From Granulosicoccus sp965214025 (GTDB lineage Bacteria > Pseudomonadota > Gammaproteobacteria > Granulosicoccales > Granulosicoccaceae), in the NCBI GenBank assembly GCA_965214025.1, contig CBDCAW010000003.1:1-64000 (forward strand): a DNA stretch of 64,000 bases. The letters are read 5' to 3'. Below the pieces are notes generated by a model that saw only the letters and a list, made by a program, of their open reading frames with translations, had not been told where the DNA came from and did not search any database. Position numbers and translations under genes: made by a program. The stretch's first letter is position 1. Each line of letters opens with the position of its first letter. Positions 46,024 to 55,010 of the stretch are shown here, one piece after another.

Positions 46024-46464
46024 TCAATCCGGATCGGCAATGCTACCGCCGGCAGCCTCGATGGCCTGCCTTGCACCCTTGGTTACCCGGCAACCACTGA
46101 TGGCGACTGCCACATCGAGGCTGCCAGACATGATGATCTTCACCGTTTTCGTCTGTAACGGGACTATTCCTGCCTCGACAAGAGCCGCCAGGCTGACCTT
46201 GCCTTCCGGTACGCGAGCCAGTTCATGCAGTCGGACCTCGGCGTAATGCCGGCCCATCCGGGAGGTGAACCCGAACTTCGGCAACCGACGCTGGATAGGC
46301 ATTTGCCCGCCTTCGAAACCTACCTTGTGCCAACCACCCGAGCGGGACTTCTGCCCCTTGTGCCCACGACCACCAGTCTTGCCGCTACCGCATCCGATAC
46401 CGCGCCCCACGCGGTTCGAAGCCTTTCGACTCCCCGGTGCCGGCCTGAGTTCACTAAGGCTCAT
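46024..46464 (-). CDS. rplO: 50S ribosomal protein L15
   Basis: 146 residues from ATG 46464. Starts MSLSELRPAPGSRKASNRVG; the Gly-rich GRGIGCGSGKTGGRGHKGQ is typical. The longer open frame upstream overlaps rpmD and is not coding. Start overlaps the rpmD stop by 4 bases (ATGA). Confidence 0.97.
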   Translation of the reverse strand: MSLSELRPAPGSRKASNRVGRGIGCGSGKTGGRGHKGQKSRSGGWHKVGFEGGQMPIQRRLPKFGFTSRMGRHYAEVRLHELARVPEGKVSLAALVEAGIVPLQTKTVKIIMSGSLDVAVAISGCRVTKGARQAIEAAGGSIADPD

Positions 46465-46649
46465 GCTTGTTCCTCGACCTGCAACATGTAGTAGGCCTTG
46501 TTGATCATTCCACGGTTCTCGGGCGTGTCCCGAACCGAAACGCTTTGATGCATTCGTCGGATACCCAGACCCCTCACGCAAGCCTGGTGGCTCTTCAGCC
46601 TGCCGTTCATGCTGCGAATCAGCTTCACCTTGATGGTTTTCTCACTCAT
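46461..46649 (-). CDS. rpmD: 50S ribosomal protein L30
   Basis: 62 residues. KTIKVKLIRSMNGRLKSHQA and GLGIRRMHQSVSV match bacterial L30. It overlaps rpsE by 4 bases and rplO by 4 bases, so all three are translationally coupled. Confidence 0.96.
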   Translation of the reverse strand: MSEKTIKVKLIRSMNGRLKSHQACVRGLGIRRMHQSVSVRDTPENRGMINKAYYMLQVEEQA

Positions 46650-47161
46650 GCGCTTTCACCCTTGATCTCTGCCACGGTCTTGCCCCGCTTCGCCGCAACA
46701 GATTCAGGGCTCTGCATGCTCGCCAACCCGTTGATGGTCGCACGGACCACGTTGATCGGGTTGTTCGTGCCGATGATCTTGGCCAGGACGTTATGCACCC
46801 CGACGGCCTCGAAAACTGCTCTCATCGCGCCGCCGGCGATAATGCCGGTACCTTCGGACGCCGGCTGCATGTAGACCCTCGCGGCACCGTGATGCCCCTT
46901 GAGCGCATACTGAACCGTGCCATCGGCAAGCGGCACCGTACGCATGTTGCGACGCGCTTTCTCCATCGCTTTCTGAATGGCCAATGGCACTTCGCGAGCC
47001 TTGCCATAACCGATGCCGACACGACCATTGCCATCTCCGACAACAGTCAGGGCAGTAAAGCCGAACTGGCGCCCGCCCTTGACGACCTTGGCCACACGAT
47101 TGATGGTGACGAGCTTCTCGATGAAGCCGTCGCTGTTCTGATTGTAGTCGTTGCCTGCCAT
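46646..47161 (-). CDS. rpsE: 30S ribosomal protein S5
   Basis: 171 residues. EKLVTINRVAKVVKGGRQ is the double-stranded RNA-binding part; GIIAGGAMRAVFEAVGVHN is the second conserved stretch. It affects decoding accuracy and mRNA entry. 12 bases behind rplR. Confidence 0.98.
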   Translation of the reverse strand: MAGNDYNQNSDGFIEKLVTINRVAKVVKGGRQFGFTALTVVGDGNGRVGIGYGKAREVPLAIQKAMEKARRNMRTVPLADGTVQYALKGHHGAARVYMQPASEGTGIIAGGAMRAVFEAVGVHNVLAKIIGTNNPINVVRATINGLASMQSPESVAAKRGKTVAEIKGESA

Positions 47162-47173
47162 AATCGTTAGTTC

Positions 47174-47527
47174 CTAGAATTTCAGGCCGTTTTCGCGGGC
47201 AGCGTCGGCCAGCGCCTTGACGCGGCCGTGGTACTTGAAACCTGCACGATCGAAGGCCACCTCGGTGACCCCAACCGCAACAGCGCGTTCGGCTATGGCC
47301 TTGCCAACCTGAGTGGCGGCATCCACGTTTCCGCCATACTTGATATCAGAACGTAGATCCTTGCTCAACGTGCTGGCAGCTGCCAGCACATTGGAACCGC
47401 TTCCATCGATGAGCTGTGCATAGATATGCTGCGAAGTGCGGTAGACCGTAAGCCGCGCACGACCCAGATTGCTGATCTTTGCGCGCGTGCGCTTGGCACG
47501 ACGCAGTCTGCTTGTTCTCTTGTCCAT
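47174..47527 (-). CDS. rplR: 50S ribosomal protein L18
   Basis: 117 residues, as in E. coli. Basic N-terminus (KRTSRLRRAKRTRAK) and VYRTSQHIYAQLID core; binds 5S rRNA with L5. The start ATG overlaps the rplF stop by one base (TAATG). Confidence 0.98.
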   Translation of the reverse strand: MDKRTSRLRRAKRTRAKISNLGRARLTVYRTSQHIYAQLIDGSGSNVLAAASTLSKDLRSDIKYGGNVDAATQVGKAIAERAVAVGVTEVAFDRAGFKYHGRVKALADAARENGLKF

Positions 47528-48060
47528 TACTTCTTCTTCGCTTCTTTCATGACCACTCGCTCGCCCTGATAACGAACGCCTTTACCCTTGTAGGGCTCCG
47601 GTGGCCGGTAACTGCGGATGTCTGAGGCGACCTGACCCACAATCTGCTTGTTCGTGCCTGAGACCACGATCTCGGTCTGGCTGGGTGTTTCCACCTTGAT
47701 TCCTTCAGGTACCTTGTGCACTACCGGATGCGAATAGCCCAACGTCAAGTTCAGGGAACTGCCTTGAGCCTGGGCACGATACCCAACACCGCGAAGCTCC
47801 AGACGCTTTTCGAAACCATCGCTTACCCCGACCACCAGATTGTTCAACAGCGCGCGCATCGTGCCAGCCATGGCAACGGCAGACTTCTCGTCGCCACGTA
47901 CACTCACACCCAACACGCCATCCTCCAGCCGAGGTACGACGTCATGATGCACGGTGACGTTCTCGGACCCACGCGGGCCCTTCGCACTCACCACCTGGTC
48001 CTTAATCGTGATCTCGACGCCTTTCGGCACGTCGATCGGCTGCTTAGCTACGCGTGACAT
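47527..48060 (-). CDS. rplF: 50S ribosomal protein L6
   Basis: 177 residues from ATG 48060, which gives the conserved MSRVAKQPIDVPKGVEI; the longer open frame is not conserved. C-terminal signature RPPEPYKGKGVRYQGE. It lies near the factor-binding centre and sarcin-ricin loop. Confidence 0.98.
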   Translation of the reverse strand: MSRVAKQPIDVPKGVEITIKDQVVSAKGPRGSENVTVHHDVVPRLEDGVLGVSVRGDEKSAVAMAGTMRALLNNLVVGVSDGFEKRLELRGVGYRAQAQGSSLNLTLGYSHPVVHKVPEGIKVETPSQTEIVVSGTNKQIVGQVASDIRSYRPPEPYKGKGVRYQGERVVMKEAKKK

Positions 48061-48109
48061 GATTCCCGTTCCAACAAATTTCTGACAATGAACGATGCAA
48101 ACGTCTGCA

Positions 48110-48505
48110 TCACTGAACGGTGCAAAGCACCTCGCCCCCGCAGCCCTTGGCGCGTGCATCCGAACCGGTCATCACACCTTGTGAGGTGGATATGATCGCG
48201 ATGCCCAGACCGCCGAGAACTTCCGGAACGTCATCACGTGCCGAGTACTGACGAAGCCCCGGTCTGCTGATGCGCTTGATCTTCTCGATGACAGGCTTGC
48301 CATCGAAGTACTTGAGCGTGACCGTCAACGTCGGTTTGCCTTCGACACTTCCCTCGTTAAAGTCCTTCACATAGCCTTCGCTCTTCAAAACGCTGGCTAC
48401 AGCTGCCTTTAGCTTCGACGCCGGCATCGATACCGACACTTTCTCAGCCTGCTGACCGTTTCTGATACGGGTCAGCATGTCTGCTATGGGGTCTGACATG
48501 CTCAT
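48110..48505 (-). CDS. rpsH: 30S ribosomal protein S8
   Basis: 131 residues. MSMSDPIADMLTRIRNGQQA start and the C-terminal STSQGVMTGSDARAKGCGGE are diagnostic. In enterics S8 binds spc-operon mRNA near rplE to repress translation; whether that site is kept here I cannot tell. Confidence 0.98.
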   Translation of the reverse strand: MSMSDPIADMLTRIRNGQQAEKVSVSMPASKLKAAVASVLKSEGYVKDFNEGSVEGKPTLTVTLKYFDGKPVIEKIKRISRPGLRQYSARDDVPEVLGGLGIAIISTSQGVMTGSDARAKGCGGEVLCTVQ

Positions 48506-48524
48506 TGCTTGTTCTCCAGTTCCT

Positions 48525-48830
48525 CTACCAGCTCGCTTTCACGAGACCTGGAACATCACCCCGCATCGCAGCCTCACGCAACTTGTTGCGACTAAGGCCG
48601 AACTTACGGTACACACCATGCGGACGCCCGGTAATGCGGCACCGATTTCGCTGGCGCGATGCTGAGGAATCCCGCGGCAGGCTGGCAAGCGCATTGACAG
48701 CCGTCATCTTCTCGTCGTAGGTAACCTCGTCGGAAGCTATGGTCTTCTTCAGCTCTTCACGGGTCTTGCGAAACTTGCGAACCAGCTTGGTACGGCGTGC
48801 TTCGCGCGCAATCATTGATTTCTTGGCCAC
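48525..48830 (-). CDS. rpsN: 30S ribosomal protein S14, zinc-less form
   Basis: 101 residues, the long C- type without the CxxC pairs of short S14. Ends LREAAMRGDVPGLVKASW; RCRITGRPHGVYRKFGLSR is the family signature. Lies between rpsH and rplE as usual. Confidence 0.98.
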   Translation of the reverse strand: MAKKSMIAREARRTKLVRKFRKTREELKKTIASDEVTYDEKMTAVNALASLPRDSSASRQRNRCRITGRPHGVYRKFGLSRNKLREAAMRGDVPGLVKASW

Positions 48831-48846
48831 AGGGCTTGAACCTCGT

Positions 48847-49386
48847 CTATTGCCGGAAGGGAAAGCTGAATTTCTTCAGCAGCGCAAGCGCCTCGGCGTC
48901 AGTGCCGGCAGACGTCGTGATCGTGATATCCATGCCACGAATGCTGTCGACCTTGTCGTAGTCGATCTCGGGGAAGATGATCTGTTCCTTTACACCCATG
49001 CTGTAGTTGCCGCGTCCGTCGAACGATCGCTGGCTGATCCCTCGAAAGTCCCGGATGCGCGGTATGGATACCGACACCAGACGATCGAGGAACTCGTACA
49101 TCCGTGCACGTCGCAGCGTGACCATGCATCCGATCGGGTAGCCGTCGCGGATCTTGAACCCGGCGATCGACTTGCGGGCAAGCGTAACCACAGGCTTCTG
49201 TCCACAGATCGCGGTCATGTCCCCGAGGGCGTTCTCGAGTACTTTCTTGTCTCCCACCGCTTCGCCCAAGCCCATGTTCAGGGTAATCTTCTGAATCCGG
49301 GGAGCCTGCATGACCGACTTGTACCCGAACTCTTCCATCAACTGAGGAAGGACGGTCTCTTGGTAAAATGTTGCTAGTCTGGCCAT
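48847..49386 (-). CDS. rplE: 50S ribosomal protein L5
   Basis: 179 residues, as in E. coli. KITLNMGLGEAVGDKK and MVTLRRARMYEFLDRLV are conserved; binds 5S rRNA and contacts P-site tRNA. Only 4 bases separate it from rplX. Confidence 0.98.
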   Translation of the reverse strand: MARLATFYQETVLPQLMEEFGYKSVMQAPRIQKITLNMGLGEAVGDKKVLENALGDMTAICGQKPVVTLARKSIAGFKIRDGYPIGCMVTLRRARMYEFLDRLVSVSIPRIRDFRGISQRSFDGRGNYSMGVKEQIIFPEIDYDKVDSIRGMDITITTSAGTDAEALALLKKFSFPFRQ

Positions 49387-49390
49387 TTTT

Positions 49391-49705
49391 CTAACCGTCC
49401 ACCGCTGAGTTATCGGCTTTGAAGAAACGTTCCTTGCGGCCCTCGTCGTTCACGCGGAAGCCCACGCGCCCGCCCTGCTTGGAAGCCGGATTGAACAGCG
49501 CCACGTTGGAGATATGGATCGACGACTCCTTCTCCTTGATACCACCCGGATCCCCTGCCTGGGGGTTGCCCTTGGTGTGCTTCTTGATCATGTTGATTCC
49601 GCCGACTATCACACGCTCAGCAGTGACAGACTCGACCTTGCCGCGCCTGCCCTTGTCCTTACCCGCGAGTACGATTACGTCGTCGCCCTGCTTAATTCGA
49701 TTCAT
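49391..49705 (-). CDS. rplX: 50S ribosomal protein L24
   Basis: 104 residues. KOW motif GDDVIVLAGKDKGRRGKV at the N-terminus. It starts large-subunit assembly. The 101-base gap to rplN contains a perfect 11-base tandem duplication (CACCGCTTGTG twice, 49717-49738). Confidence 0.97.
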   Translation of the reverse strand: MNRIKQGDDVIVLAGKDKGRRGKVESVTAERVIVGGINMIKKHTKGNPQAGDPGGIKEKESSIHISNVALFNPASKQGGRVGFRVNDEGRKERFFKADNSAVDG

Positions 49706-49806
49706 CTACTGTTTCACCGCTTGTGCACCGCTTGTGCAATACGAACGCGTCGTGTGCCTGAACGCGTGAGGCTGACCCGGCTGCGCGCTACCAACCCCGA
49801 CTCTCA

Positions 49807-50175
49807 CTACAGCACCTCAGGTGCAAGCGAGACTATTTTCATGAACTTCTCCGTGCGCAACTCACGAGTTACCGGACCGAATATGCGGGTACCGATGGGC
49901 TCGAGCTTCTGATTGAGAATAACCGCTGCGTTTTGATCGAAGCGAATGGCAGACCCATCGCTGCGGCGAATTCCCTTGGCCGTACGCACTACGACAGCGT
50001 TGTATACCTCGCCCTTCTTTACGCGCCCGCGGGGAATGGCATCCTTGACACTGACCTTGATGACGTCACCCACCCGTGCATAACGACGATGCGAACCGCC
50101 CAGAACCTTTATGCACTGAACACGTCGTGCACCACTGTTATCCGCCACATTCAGGACGGTTTGCATTTGAATCAT
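49807..50175 (-). CDS. rplN: 50S ribosomal protein L14
   Basis: 122 residues. MIQMQTVLNVADNSGARRV start and AIRFDQNAAVILNQ segment. It forms a bridge to 16S rRNA with L19. Gap of 89 bases from rpsQ. Confidence 0.98.
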   Translation of the reverse strand: MIQMQTVLNVADNSGARRVQCIKVLGGSHRRYARVGDVIKVSVKDAIPRGRVKKGEVYNAVVVRTAKGIRRSDGSAIRFDQNAAVILNQKLEPIGTRIFGPVTRELRTEKFMKIVSLAPEVL

Positions 50176-50264
50176 CGAAAGCTACTCTTCAGGCTTCTTG
50201 TTTTCGGTGGCCCGTTGTTCTAGAGCCAGATCCTTATGGCGGGACAATCGGGAAAGTCAATTCC

Positions 50265-50579
50265 CTACTCGCGCGCTTGTTCCAGAACCTTGTCCAATTT
50301 CCAGGTCTTGGTCTTCGAGATGGGCCGACACTCCCTGATTTGCACGACGTCTCCGGTCCTTACGGTATTTTCCGGATCATGCACATGGTACTTGCGGCTT
50401 CGACGCATGTATTTGCCGTAAACCGGATGCTTGATCTGCCGTTCGACCAAAACGACCGCCGTCTGCTCCATCAGATTACTCGTAACCCGCCCTATCTCGG
50501 TTCGCTGATTACCGCCACTTTCAGGAGCCACAGAGTCAAGTACATCGCCACTGGCAGCCGTGCTGTTCAACTCGCTCAT
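50265..50579 (-). CDS. rpsQ: 30S ribosomal protein S17 with N-terminal extension
   Basis: 104 residues versus 84 in E. coli. The conserved part begins IGRVTSNLMEQTAVVLVE; about 20 extra residues precede it (MSELNSTAASGDVLDSVAPE), acidic and low in complexity. No start codon lies closer to the core, so the extension is likely real. ATG 50579 directly follows the rpmC stop; an ATG three codons earlier overlaps rpmC. Confidence 0.95.
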   Translation of the reverse strand: MSELNSTAASGDVLDSVAPESGGNQRTEIGRVTSNLMEQTAVVLVERQIKHPVYGKYMRRSRKYHVHDPENTVRTGDVVQIRECRPISKTKTWKLDKVLEQARE

Positions 50580-50580
50580 C

Positions 50581-50808
50581 TCAGGCACCTACCGACTGCT
50601 TGTCATTGACCAACTTCTTCTCATGGATAATCGTCTTGATCCTCGCTATCTGCCGACGAACCCGCTTGTGATTATGCGGTTTGACATCCTGGCCCGAGCC
50701 CTTCTGCATCCGCAAGTTGAACTGCTCCCGAAACAAGGCGGTAAGTTCGGTAGTCAGCTCTTCAACTGACTTCTGTTTCAACTCGTTTTTCATGTCGGTG
50801 GCAGCCAT
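50581..50808 (-). CDS. rpmC: 50S ribosomal protein L29
   Basis: 75 residues from ATG 50808, which overlaps the rplP stop (TGATG) with AGGA 10 bases upstream. Core MKNELKQKSVEELTTELTAL. Located at the tunnel exit, a contact for trigger factor and SRP. If ATG 50793 is used the protein is five residues shorter. Confidence 0.96.
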   Translation of the reverse strand: MAATDMKNELKQKSVEELTTELTALFREQFNLRMQKGSGQDVKPHNHKRVRRQIARIKTIIHEKKLVNDKQSVGA

Positions 50809-51221
50809 CACGCCAGTGTCCTGCTAACGAAAGCGGTCTGAATCGGCAGCTTCGCCGCCGCCAGTGAGAAAGCCTCACGAGCTATCTGCTCGGTGACGCC
50901 TTCCATCTCATAAAGCATCTTGCCCGGCTGAATCTTGGCCACCCAGTATTCGACATTCCCCTTGCCCTTGCCCATCCTCACCTCGATCGGTTTCTTGGTC
51001 ACAGGCGTATCGGGAAAGATTCGAATCCAGATTTTACCTCCGCGCTTTATATGGCGAGTCATCGCACGCCGCGCAGACTCTATCTGCCTCGCGGTGAGCC
51101 GGCCACGACCAACGGCCTTGAGACCGTACTCACCGAAGCTCACCTTGTTGCCTGACTGCGCCAGACCACGGTTGCGCCCGGTCTGTTGCTTTCGAAACTT
51201 AGTACGTTTGGGTTGAAGCAT
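50808..51221 (-). CDS. rplP: 50S ribosomal protein L16
   Basis: 137 residues. MLQPKRTKFRKQQTGRNRGL start, RRAMTRHIKRGGKIWIR and WVAKIQPGKMLYEM conserved. Organises A-site tRNA contacts. 18 bases behind rpsC. Confidence 0.98.
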   Translation of the reverse strand: MLQPKRTKFRKQQTGRNRGLAQSGNKVSFGEYGLKAVGRGRLTARQIESARRAMTRHIKRGGKIWIRIFPDTPVTKKPIEVRMGKGKGNVEYWVAKIQPGKMLYEMEGVTEQIAREAFSLAAAKLPIQTAFVSRTLA

Positions 51222-51239
51222 TGCTACTCTTTCCGTGCC

Positions 51240-51923
51240 TTATTTGGAGGACGTGTTGCTGACCGCTTTCGCGCGCTTGTCTTCCAGATCGAATACCTCA
51301 CCGTGGCAGATCCAGACCTTGATGCCGATGACACCATACGTGGTGTGCGCTTCGGCAACGCCGTAATCAATATCAGCTCGCAGCGTGTGCAGCGGGACTC
51401 GTCCGTCGTGGTACCACTCGCGACGTGCTATTTCTGCTCCGTTCAGCCGACCGGAAACCGCAATTTTCACGCCTTGCGCACCGAGCCGCATCGTATTGGT
51501 CAGAACGCGCTTCATGGCGCGACGAAACATGACACGGCGCTCCAGCTGCTGCGCGACACCCTCCGCTACCAGCTGCGCATCCAGCTCGGGCTTGCGAATT
51601 TCCGCAATATTGATCTTGATGTTGTTGATATTCAGATTGAGCATCGGAGCTATCTTTCGTCTCAGACGCTCGACGTCCTCGCCCTTCTTGCCGATCACGA
51701 TGCCCGGACGCGCAGAATGGATGGTTATGATCACCGACCGCGCCGGACGGTGGATCTGTATACGACTGACCGATGCATGCGACAGTTCCTTCTTCAGGAA
51801 CTTGCGCACCATGATGTCATCGTTCAGATAATCTGCGTAATCCTCGTTGTTCGCGTACCAGGTCGAATTCCAGTCACTGGAAATACCCAGACGAATGCCG
51901 ATCGGATGTACTTTTTGACCCAT
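51240..51923 (-). CDS. rpsC: 30S ribosomal protein S3
   Basis: 227 residues. MGQKVHPIGIRLGIS start; KH domain with IVIGKKGEDVERLRRK; C-terminal GVIGIKVWICHGE. It lines the mRNA entry tunnel with S4 and S5. Confidence 0.98.
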   Translation of the reverse strand: MGQKVHPIGIRLGISSDWNSTWYANNEDYADYLNDDIMVRKFLKKELSHASVSRIQIHRPARSVIITIHSARPGIVIGKKGEDVERLRRKIAPMLNLNINNIKINIAEIRKPELDAQLVAEGVAQQLERRVMFRRAMKRVLTNTMRLGAQGVKIAVSGRLNGAEIARREWYHDGRVPLHTLRADIDYGVAEAHTTYGVIGIKVWICHGEVFDLEDKRAKAVSNTSSK

Positions 51924-51938
51924 GCTTGCAAATACTCC

Positions 51939-52271
51939 CTACCGGTCCGATACCGTCACGGTAATGTGACAGGTACGCTTGAGAATTCGATTCGCACGAC
52001 CCTTGGCCCGTGCCCTTAGACGCTTCATGGTCGGACCTTCATTGACCTGCACCGCCATCACCTTCAGCTCATCGATGTCAGCGCCTTCGTTATGTTCGGC
52101 ATTCGCGATGGCGCTATCCACGAGGCGCTTCATGATTGCACCCGCCTTCTTGTCGCTGAACGTCAGGAGCTCCAGAGCACCCTCGACCGGCAGCCCGCGA
52201 ATCTGGTCTGCAACCAGTCGGGCCTTCTGCGCGGAAATTCGCGCCATCTTCAATGTTGAATCGACTTGCAT
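51939..52271 (-). CDS. rplV: 50S ribosomal protein L22
   Basis: 110 residues from ATG 52271, the only start that fits the family (E. coli 110). MARISAQKARLVADQIRG and the beta-hairpin region GPTMKRLRARAKGRANRI that lines the exit tunnel. The longer open frame upstream reads antisense-like sequence. Confidence 0.98.
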   Translation of the reverse strand: MQVDSTLKMARISAQKARLVADQIRGLPVEGALELLTFSDKKAGAIMKRLVDSAIANAEHNEGADIDELKVMAVQVNEGPTMKRLRARAKGRANRILKRTCHITVTVSDR

Positions 52272-52323
52272 TATGTTTGTTCGCTCGTAGCTGTTGCTCG
52301 ACCCGACGCCAGAAGTTCGGCGG

Positions 52324-52596
52324 CTAGCGAGACTTCTTGTCGGCGACGTGACCCTTGTAGGTCCGCGTGGCGGCAAACTCGCCGAGCTTGTGCCCGACCA
52401 TGTTTTCCGAAACCAGCACCGGTACGTGCTGCCGTCCGTTGTGCACCGCTATCGTCAATCCCACCATATCGGGAAGGATCATCGAACGACGCGACCAGGT
52501 ACGAATCGGACGCTTGCTGTTACTCGCTCTCGCCTCGTCAATCTTCGCTACCAGGTGATGATCGACAAACGGGCCTTTCTTCAGTGAACGTGGCAC
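52324..52596 (-). CDS. rpsS: 30S ribosomal protein S19
   Basis: 90 residues. MPRSLKKGPFVDHHLVAKI and GHKLGEFAATRTYKGHV are diagnostic. Head protein forming bridges with S13. 10 bases behind rplB. Confidence 0.98.
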   Translation of the reverse strand: MPRSLKKGPFVDHHLVAKIDEARASNSKRPIRTWSRRSMILPDMVGLTIAVHNGRQHVPVLVSENMVGHKLGEFAATRTYKGHVADKKSR

Positions 52597-52606
52597 GGCT
52601 CTTCCT

Positions 52607-53434
52607 CTATTTCTTGCTGCGGCGGCGAACGATCATGCCATCGGTACGCTTGTTCGAACGTGTCTTGTGGCCTTTCGTAGGCGTACCCCAGGGGCTTACC
52701 GGGTGCCGCCCGCCAGACGTTCGGCCTTCGCCACCACCATGCGGATGGTCGACAGGGTTCATGGCAACGCCGCGGACGGTTGGCCGAACACCTTTCCATC
52801 GAGTGGCTCCCGCCTTGCCAAGCTTGCGCAGGCTGTGTTCACCATTGCCCACCTCACCGATCGTGGCTCGACAATCAGAAAGGACACGCCGGGTCTCGCC
52901 CGATCGCAAACGGACGGTTGCGTACTGACCCTCTCTGGCGACCAGCTGAGCAGCCCCACCGGCACTACGCACCATCTGCGCGCCGCGTGCAGGTTTCAAC
53001 TCCAGACAATGCACCGTGCTGCCCACCGGAATATTCGACAATGGCAGGCAATTGCCGGTCTTTATCGGGGCTTCGCGGCCCGAGACGACCTTGTCACCCG
53101 CCTTCACGCCCTTGGGGGCCAGCATGTAGCGGCGTTCTCCATCGGCGTACTTGAGCAAAGCGATATGTGCCGTGCGATTCGGGTCATACTCGAGCCGTTC
53201 GATTTCAGCGACGATACCGTCCTTGTCACGCTTGAAGTCGATGACGCGGTAGCGACGCTTGTGCCCACCGCCAATGTGGCGCTGGGTTATTCGACCCTTG
53301 TTGTTTCTGCCACCTGACTTGGAAAGACTTTCGACCAGAGGCTCGAACGGACCTTCCTTGGAAAGGTCCTTAGTTGTGACCGCGACCTGAAATCGGCGGC
53401 CCGGAGACGTCGGTTTGGATTTGACCAGTGCCAT
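52607..53434 (-). CDS. rplB: 50S ribosomal protein L2
   Basis: 275 residues. VKSKPTSPGRRFQVAVTTKDL start; GGGHKRRYRVIDFKRDKDG; C-terminal VRGVAMNPVDHPHGGGEGR, with the conserved His important for peptidyl transfer assembly. 18 bases behind rplW. Confidence 0.99.
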   Translation of the reverse strand: MALVKSKPTSPGRRFQVAVTTKDLSKEGPFEPLVESLSKSGGRNNKGRITQRHIGGGHKRRYRVIDFKRDKDGIVAEIERLEYDPNRTAHIALLKYADGERRYMLAPKGVKAGDKVVSGREAPIKTGNCLPLSNIPVGSTVHCLELKPARGAQMVRSAGGAAQLVAREGQYATVRLRSGETRRVLSDCRATIGEVGNGEHSLRKLGKAGATRWKGVRPTVRGVAMNPVDHPHGGGEGRTSGGRHPVSPWGTPTKGHKTRSNKRTDGMIVRRRSKK

Positions 53435-53452
53435 GATTTTCTATTCCGCTTC

Positions 53453-53752
53453 TCAGCTACCGATTGACATGAAGTCGATGTCCTGGCCTTCAGCCAGCCG
53501 GACAACCGCCTTCTTCCAGTCGGATCGCTTGCCGGTACCTGCGGCAAACCGCTTTGTCTTGCCCTTGACATTGAGCATTTGCACACTCTTCACATTGACA
53601 TCAAAAAGCTTCTCTACAGCGCGGCGCACCTCGAGCTTGTTGGCATCGGCTGCTACCCTGAAGGTATGCCGTCCACTCATTTCAGATGCCAGCGCACTCT
53701 TTTCGGACACATGCGGGGTGAGCAGGATCTGGTACAGGCGTTGATCATTCAT
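53453..53752 (-). CDS. rplW: 50S ribosomal protein L23
   Basis: 99 residues. LLTPHVSEKSALASE and NKLEVRRAVEKLFDVNVKSV are typical. Docking site for trigger factor and SRP at the tunnel exit. It overlaps rplD by 4 bases (ATGA). Confidence 0.98.
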   Translation of the reverse strand: MNDQRLYQILLTPHVSEKSALASEMSGRHTFRVAADANKLEVRRAVEKLFDVNVKSVQMLNVKGKTKRFAAGTGKRSDWKKAVVRLAEGQDIDFMSIGS

Positions 53753-54351
53753 GCAAGACGCTCCTCTAGCTGCTTGATGGCTGCCTGCGTGGTGATGATG
53801 TGCGGGAACCTCACCAGACTGACCGGATCGATTCCATCCACGTCGAGCACTTGCACGTTGCGTAGATTGCGACTGGCCAGATAGACAGAGTCGGTGACGT
53901 TGTCGAGCAGAATGAGTACCTTGTTCACCCCGAGCTCTGCCAACTTGCCTTGCATGAGCCTTGTCTTCGGCTCGGCAATGGTGAGTTCGTCCAGAATCAA
54001 CAGCCGATCGTCAGCAGCCAACTTCGAGAGAATCGAGCGCATTGCACCGCGATACATCTTCTTGTTGACCTTCTGCGTGTAATCGCGTGGCTTGGCGGCG
54101 AATGTGACACCACCACCCGTCCAGATCGGCCCGCGTGAGGTACCTGCACGGGCTCGACCGGTACCTTTCTGCCGCCAGGGCTTGGCTCCTCCGCCCCGCA
54201 CTTCAGAGCGTGTTTTCTGAGCGGAAGTACCTGCTCTACCACCAGCCAGATAGGCGGTGACGATCTGGTGCACCAGCCCTTCGTTGTAGTTCACACCGAA
54301 TACCGTATCGGATACCGAAACGGACCCGCCGCTATGGGTTTTGAGATCCAT
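53749..54351 (-). CDS. rplD: 50S ribosomal protein L4
   Basis: 200 residues. The tunnel loop is TRSEVRGGGAKPWRQKGTGR; a compact domain follows. In enterics L4 also represses the S10 operon by binding its leader; a structured leader before rplC is therefore of interest here. 5 bases behind rplC. Confidence 0.98.
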   Translation of the reverse strand: MDLKTHSGGSVSVSDTVFGVNYNEGLVHQIVTAYLAGGRAGTSAQKTRSEVRGGGAKPWRQKGTGRARAGTSRGPIWTGGGVTFAAKPRDYTQKVNKKMYRGAMRSILSKLAADDRLLILDELTIAEPKTRLMQGKLAELGVNKVLILLDNVTDSVYLASRNLRNVQVLDVDGIDPVSLVRFPHIITTQAAIKQLEERLA

Positions 54352-54356
54352 GTGGC

Positions 54357-55010
54357 TCAGCTCTTCGCGTTCTTGTGCTTCATGGCAGGCTGCACGATGA
54401 CATCGCCGCCTTCGGGACCGGGAACCGGACCCTTGATGAGAATGACCTCTCGCCCTTCGTCGATACGGACGACGGTCAGGTTCTGCGTGGTAGTACGTAC
54501 GTTACCCATGTGACCCGCCATTTTCTTGCCCTTGAAAACGCGACCCGGGGTCTGGTTTTGGCCGATCGAGCCGGGAGCGCGATGAGACAGGGAGTTGCCG
54601 TGGGTGGCATCCTGCATCTGAAAGTTATGGCGCTTCACACCGCCGGCAAAGCCCTTGCCGATACTGGTGCCGATGACATCAACTTTCTGACCGGCCTCGA
54701 ACAGCTCCAGACCGAAGTCGCCGCCGACTGCCAGTTCGCCGGCCTCCACACCCTCCAGACGAAACTCCCACAGACCACGACCCGCCTCGGCGCCCGCCTT
54801 GGCAAAATGGCCGATCTGAGCCTTGCTCAGGTGATTGGTTTTTCGCGTTCCGGACGTTACCTGCACTGCCTCGTAACCGTCGGACTCAGCGGTCTTCAAG
54901 GCCGTGATGCGATTCCGGGACACTTCGATGACGGTCACGGGCGTAGCACGACCGCTGTCGTCGAAGACTCGCGTCATGCCGAGTTTTCGGCCAACCACAC
55001 CCAAAGTCAT
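54357..55010 (-). CDS. rplC: 50S ribosomal protein L3
   Basis: 217 residues from ATG 55010, which has GGAG 6 bases upstream and begins MTLGVVGRKLGMTRVFD. The frame stays open for a further 69 codons upstream, but that stretch is leader RNA with hairpins and is not conserved. FAGGVKRHNFQMQDATHGNS holds the Gln that is methylated in E. coli. It seems to be the first gene of the S10-type unit here. Confidence 0.97.
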   Translation of the reverse strand: MTLGVVGRKLGMTRVFDDSGRATPVTVIEVSRNRITALKTAESDGYEAVQVTSGTRKTNHLSKAQIGHFAKAGAEAGRGLWEFRLEGVEAGELAVGGDFGLELFEAGQKVDVIGTSIGKGFAGGVKRHNFQMQDATHGNSLSHRAPGSIGQNQTPGRVFKGKKMAGHMGNVRTTTQNLTVVRIDEGREVILIKGPVPGPEGGDVIVQPAMKHKNAKS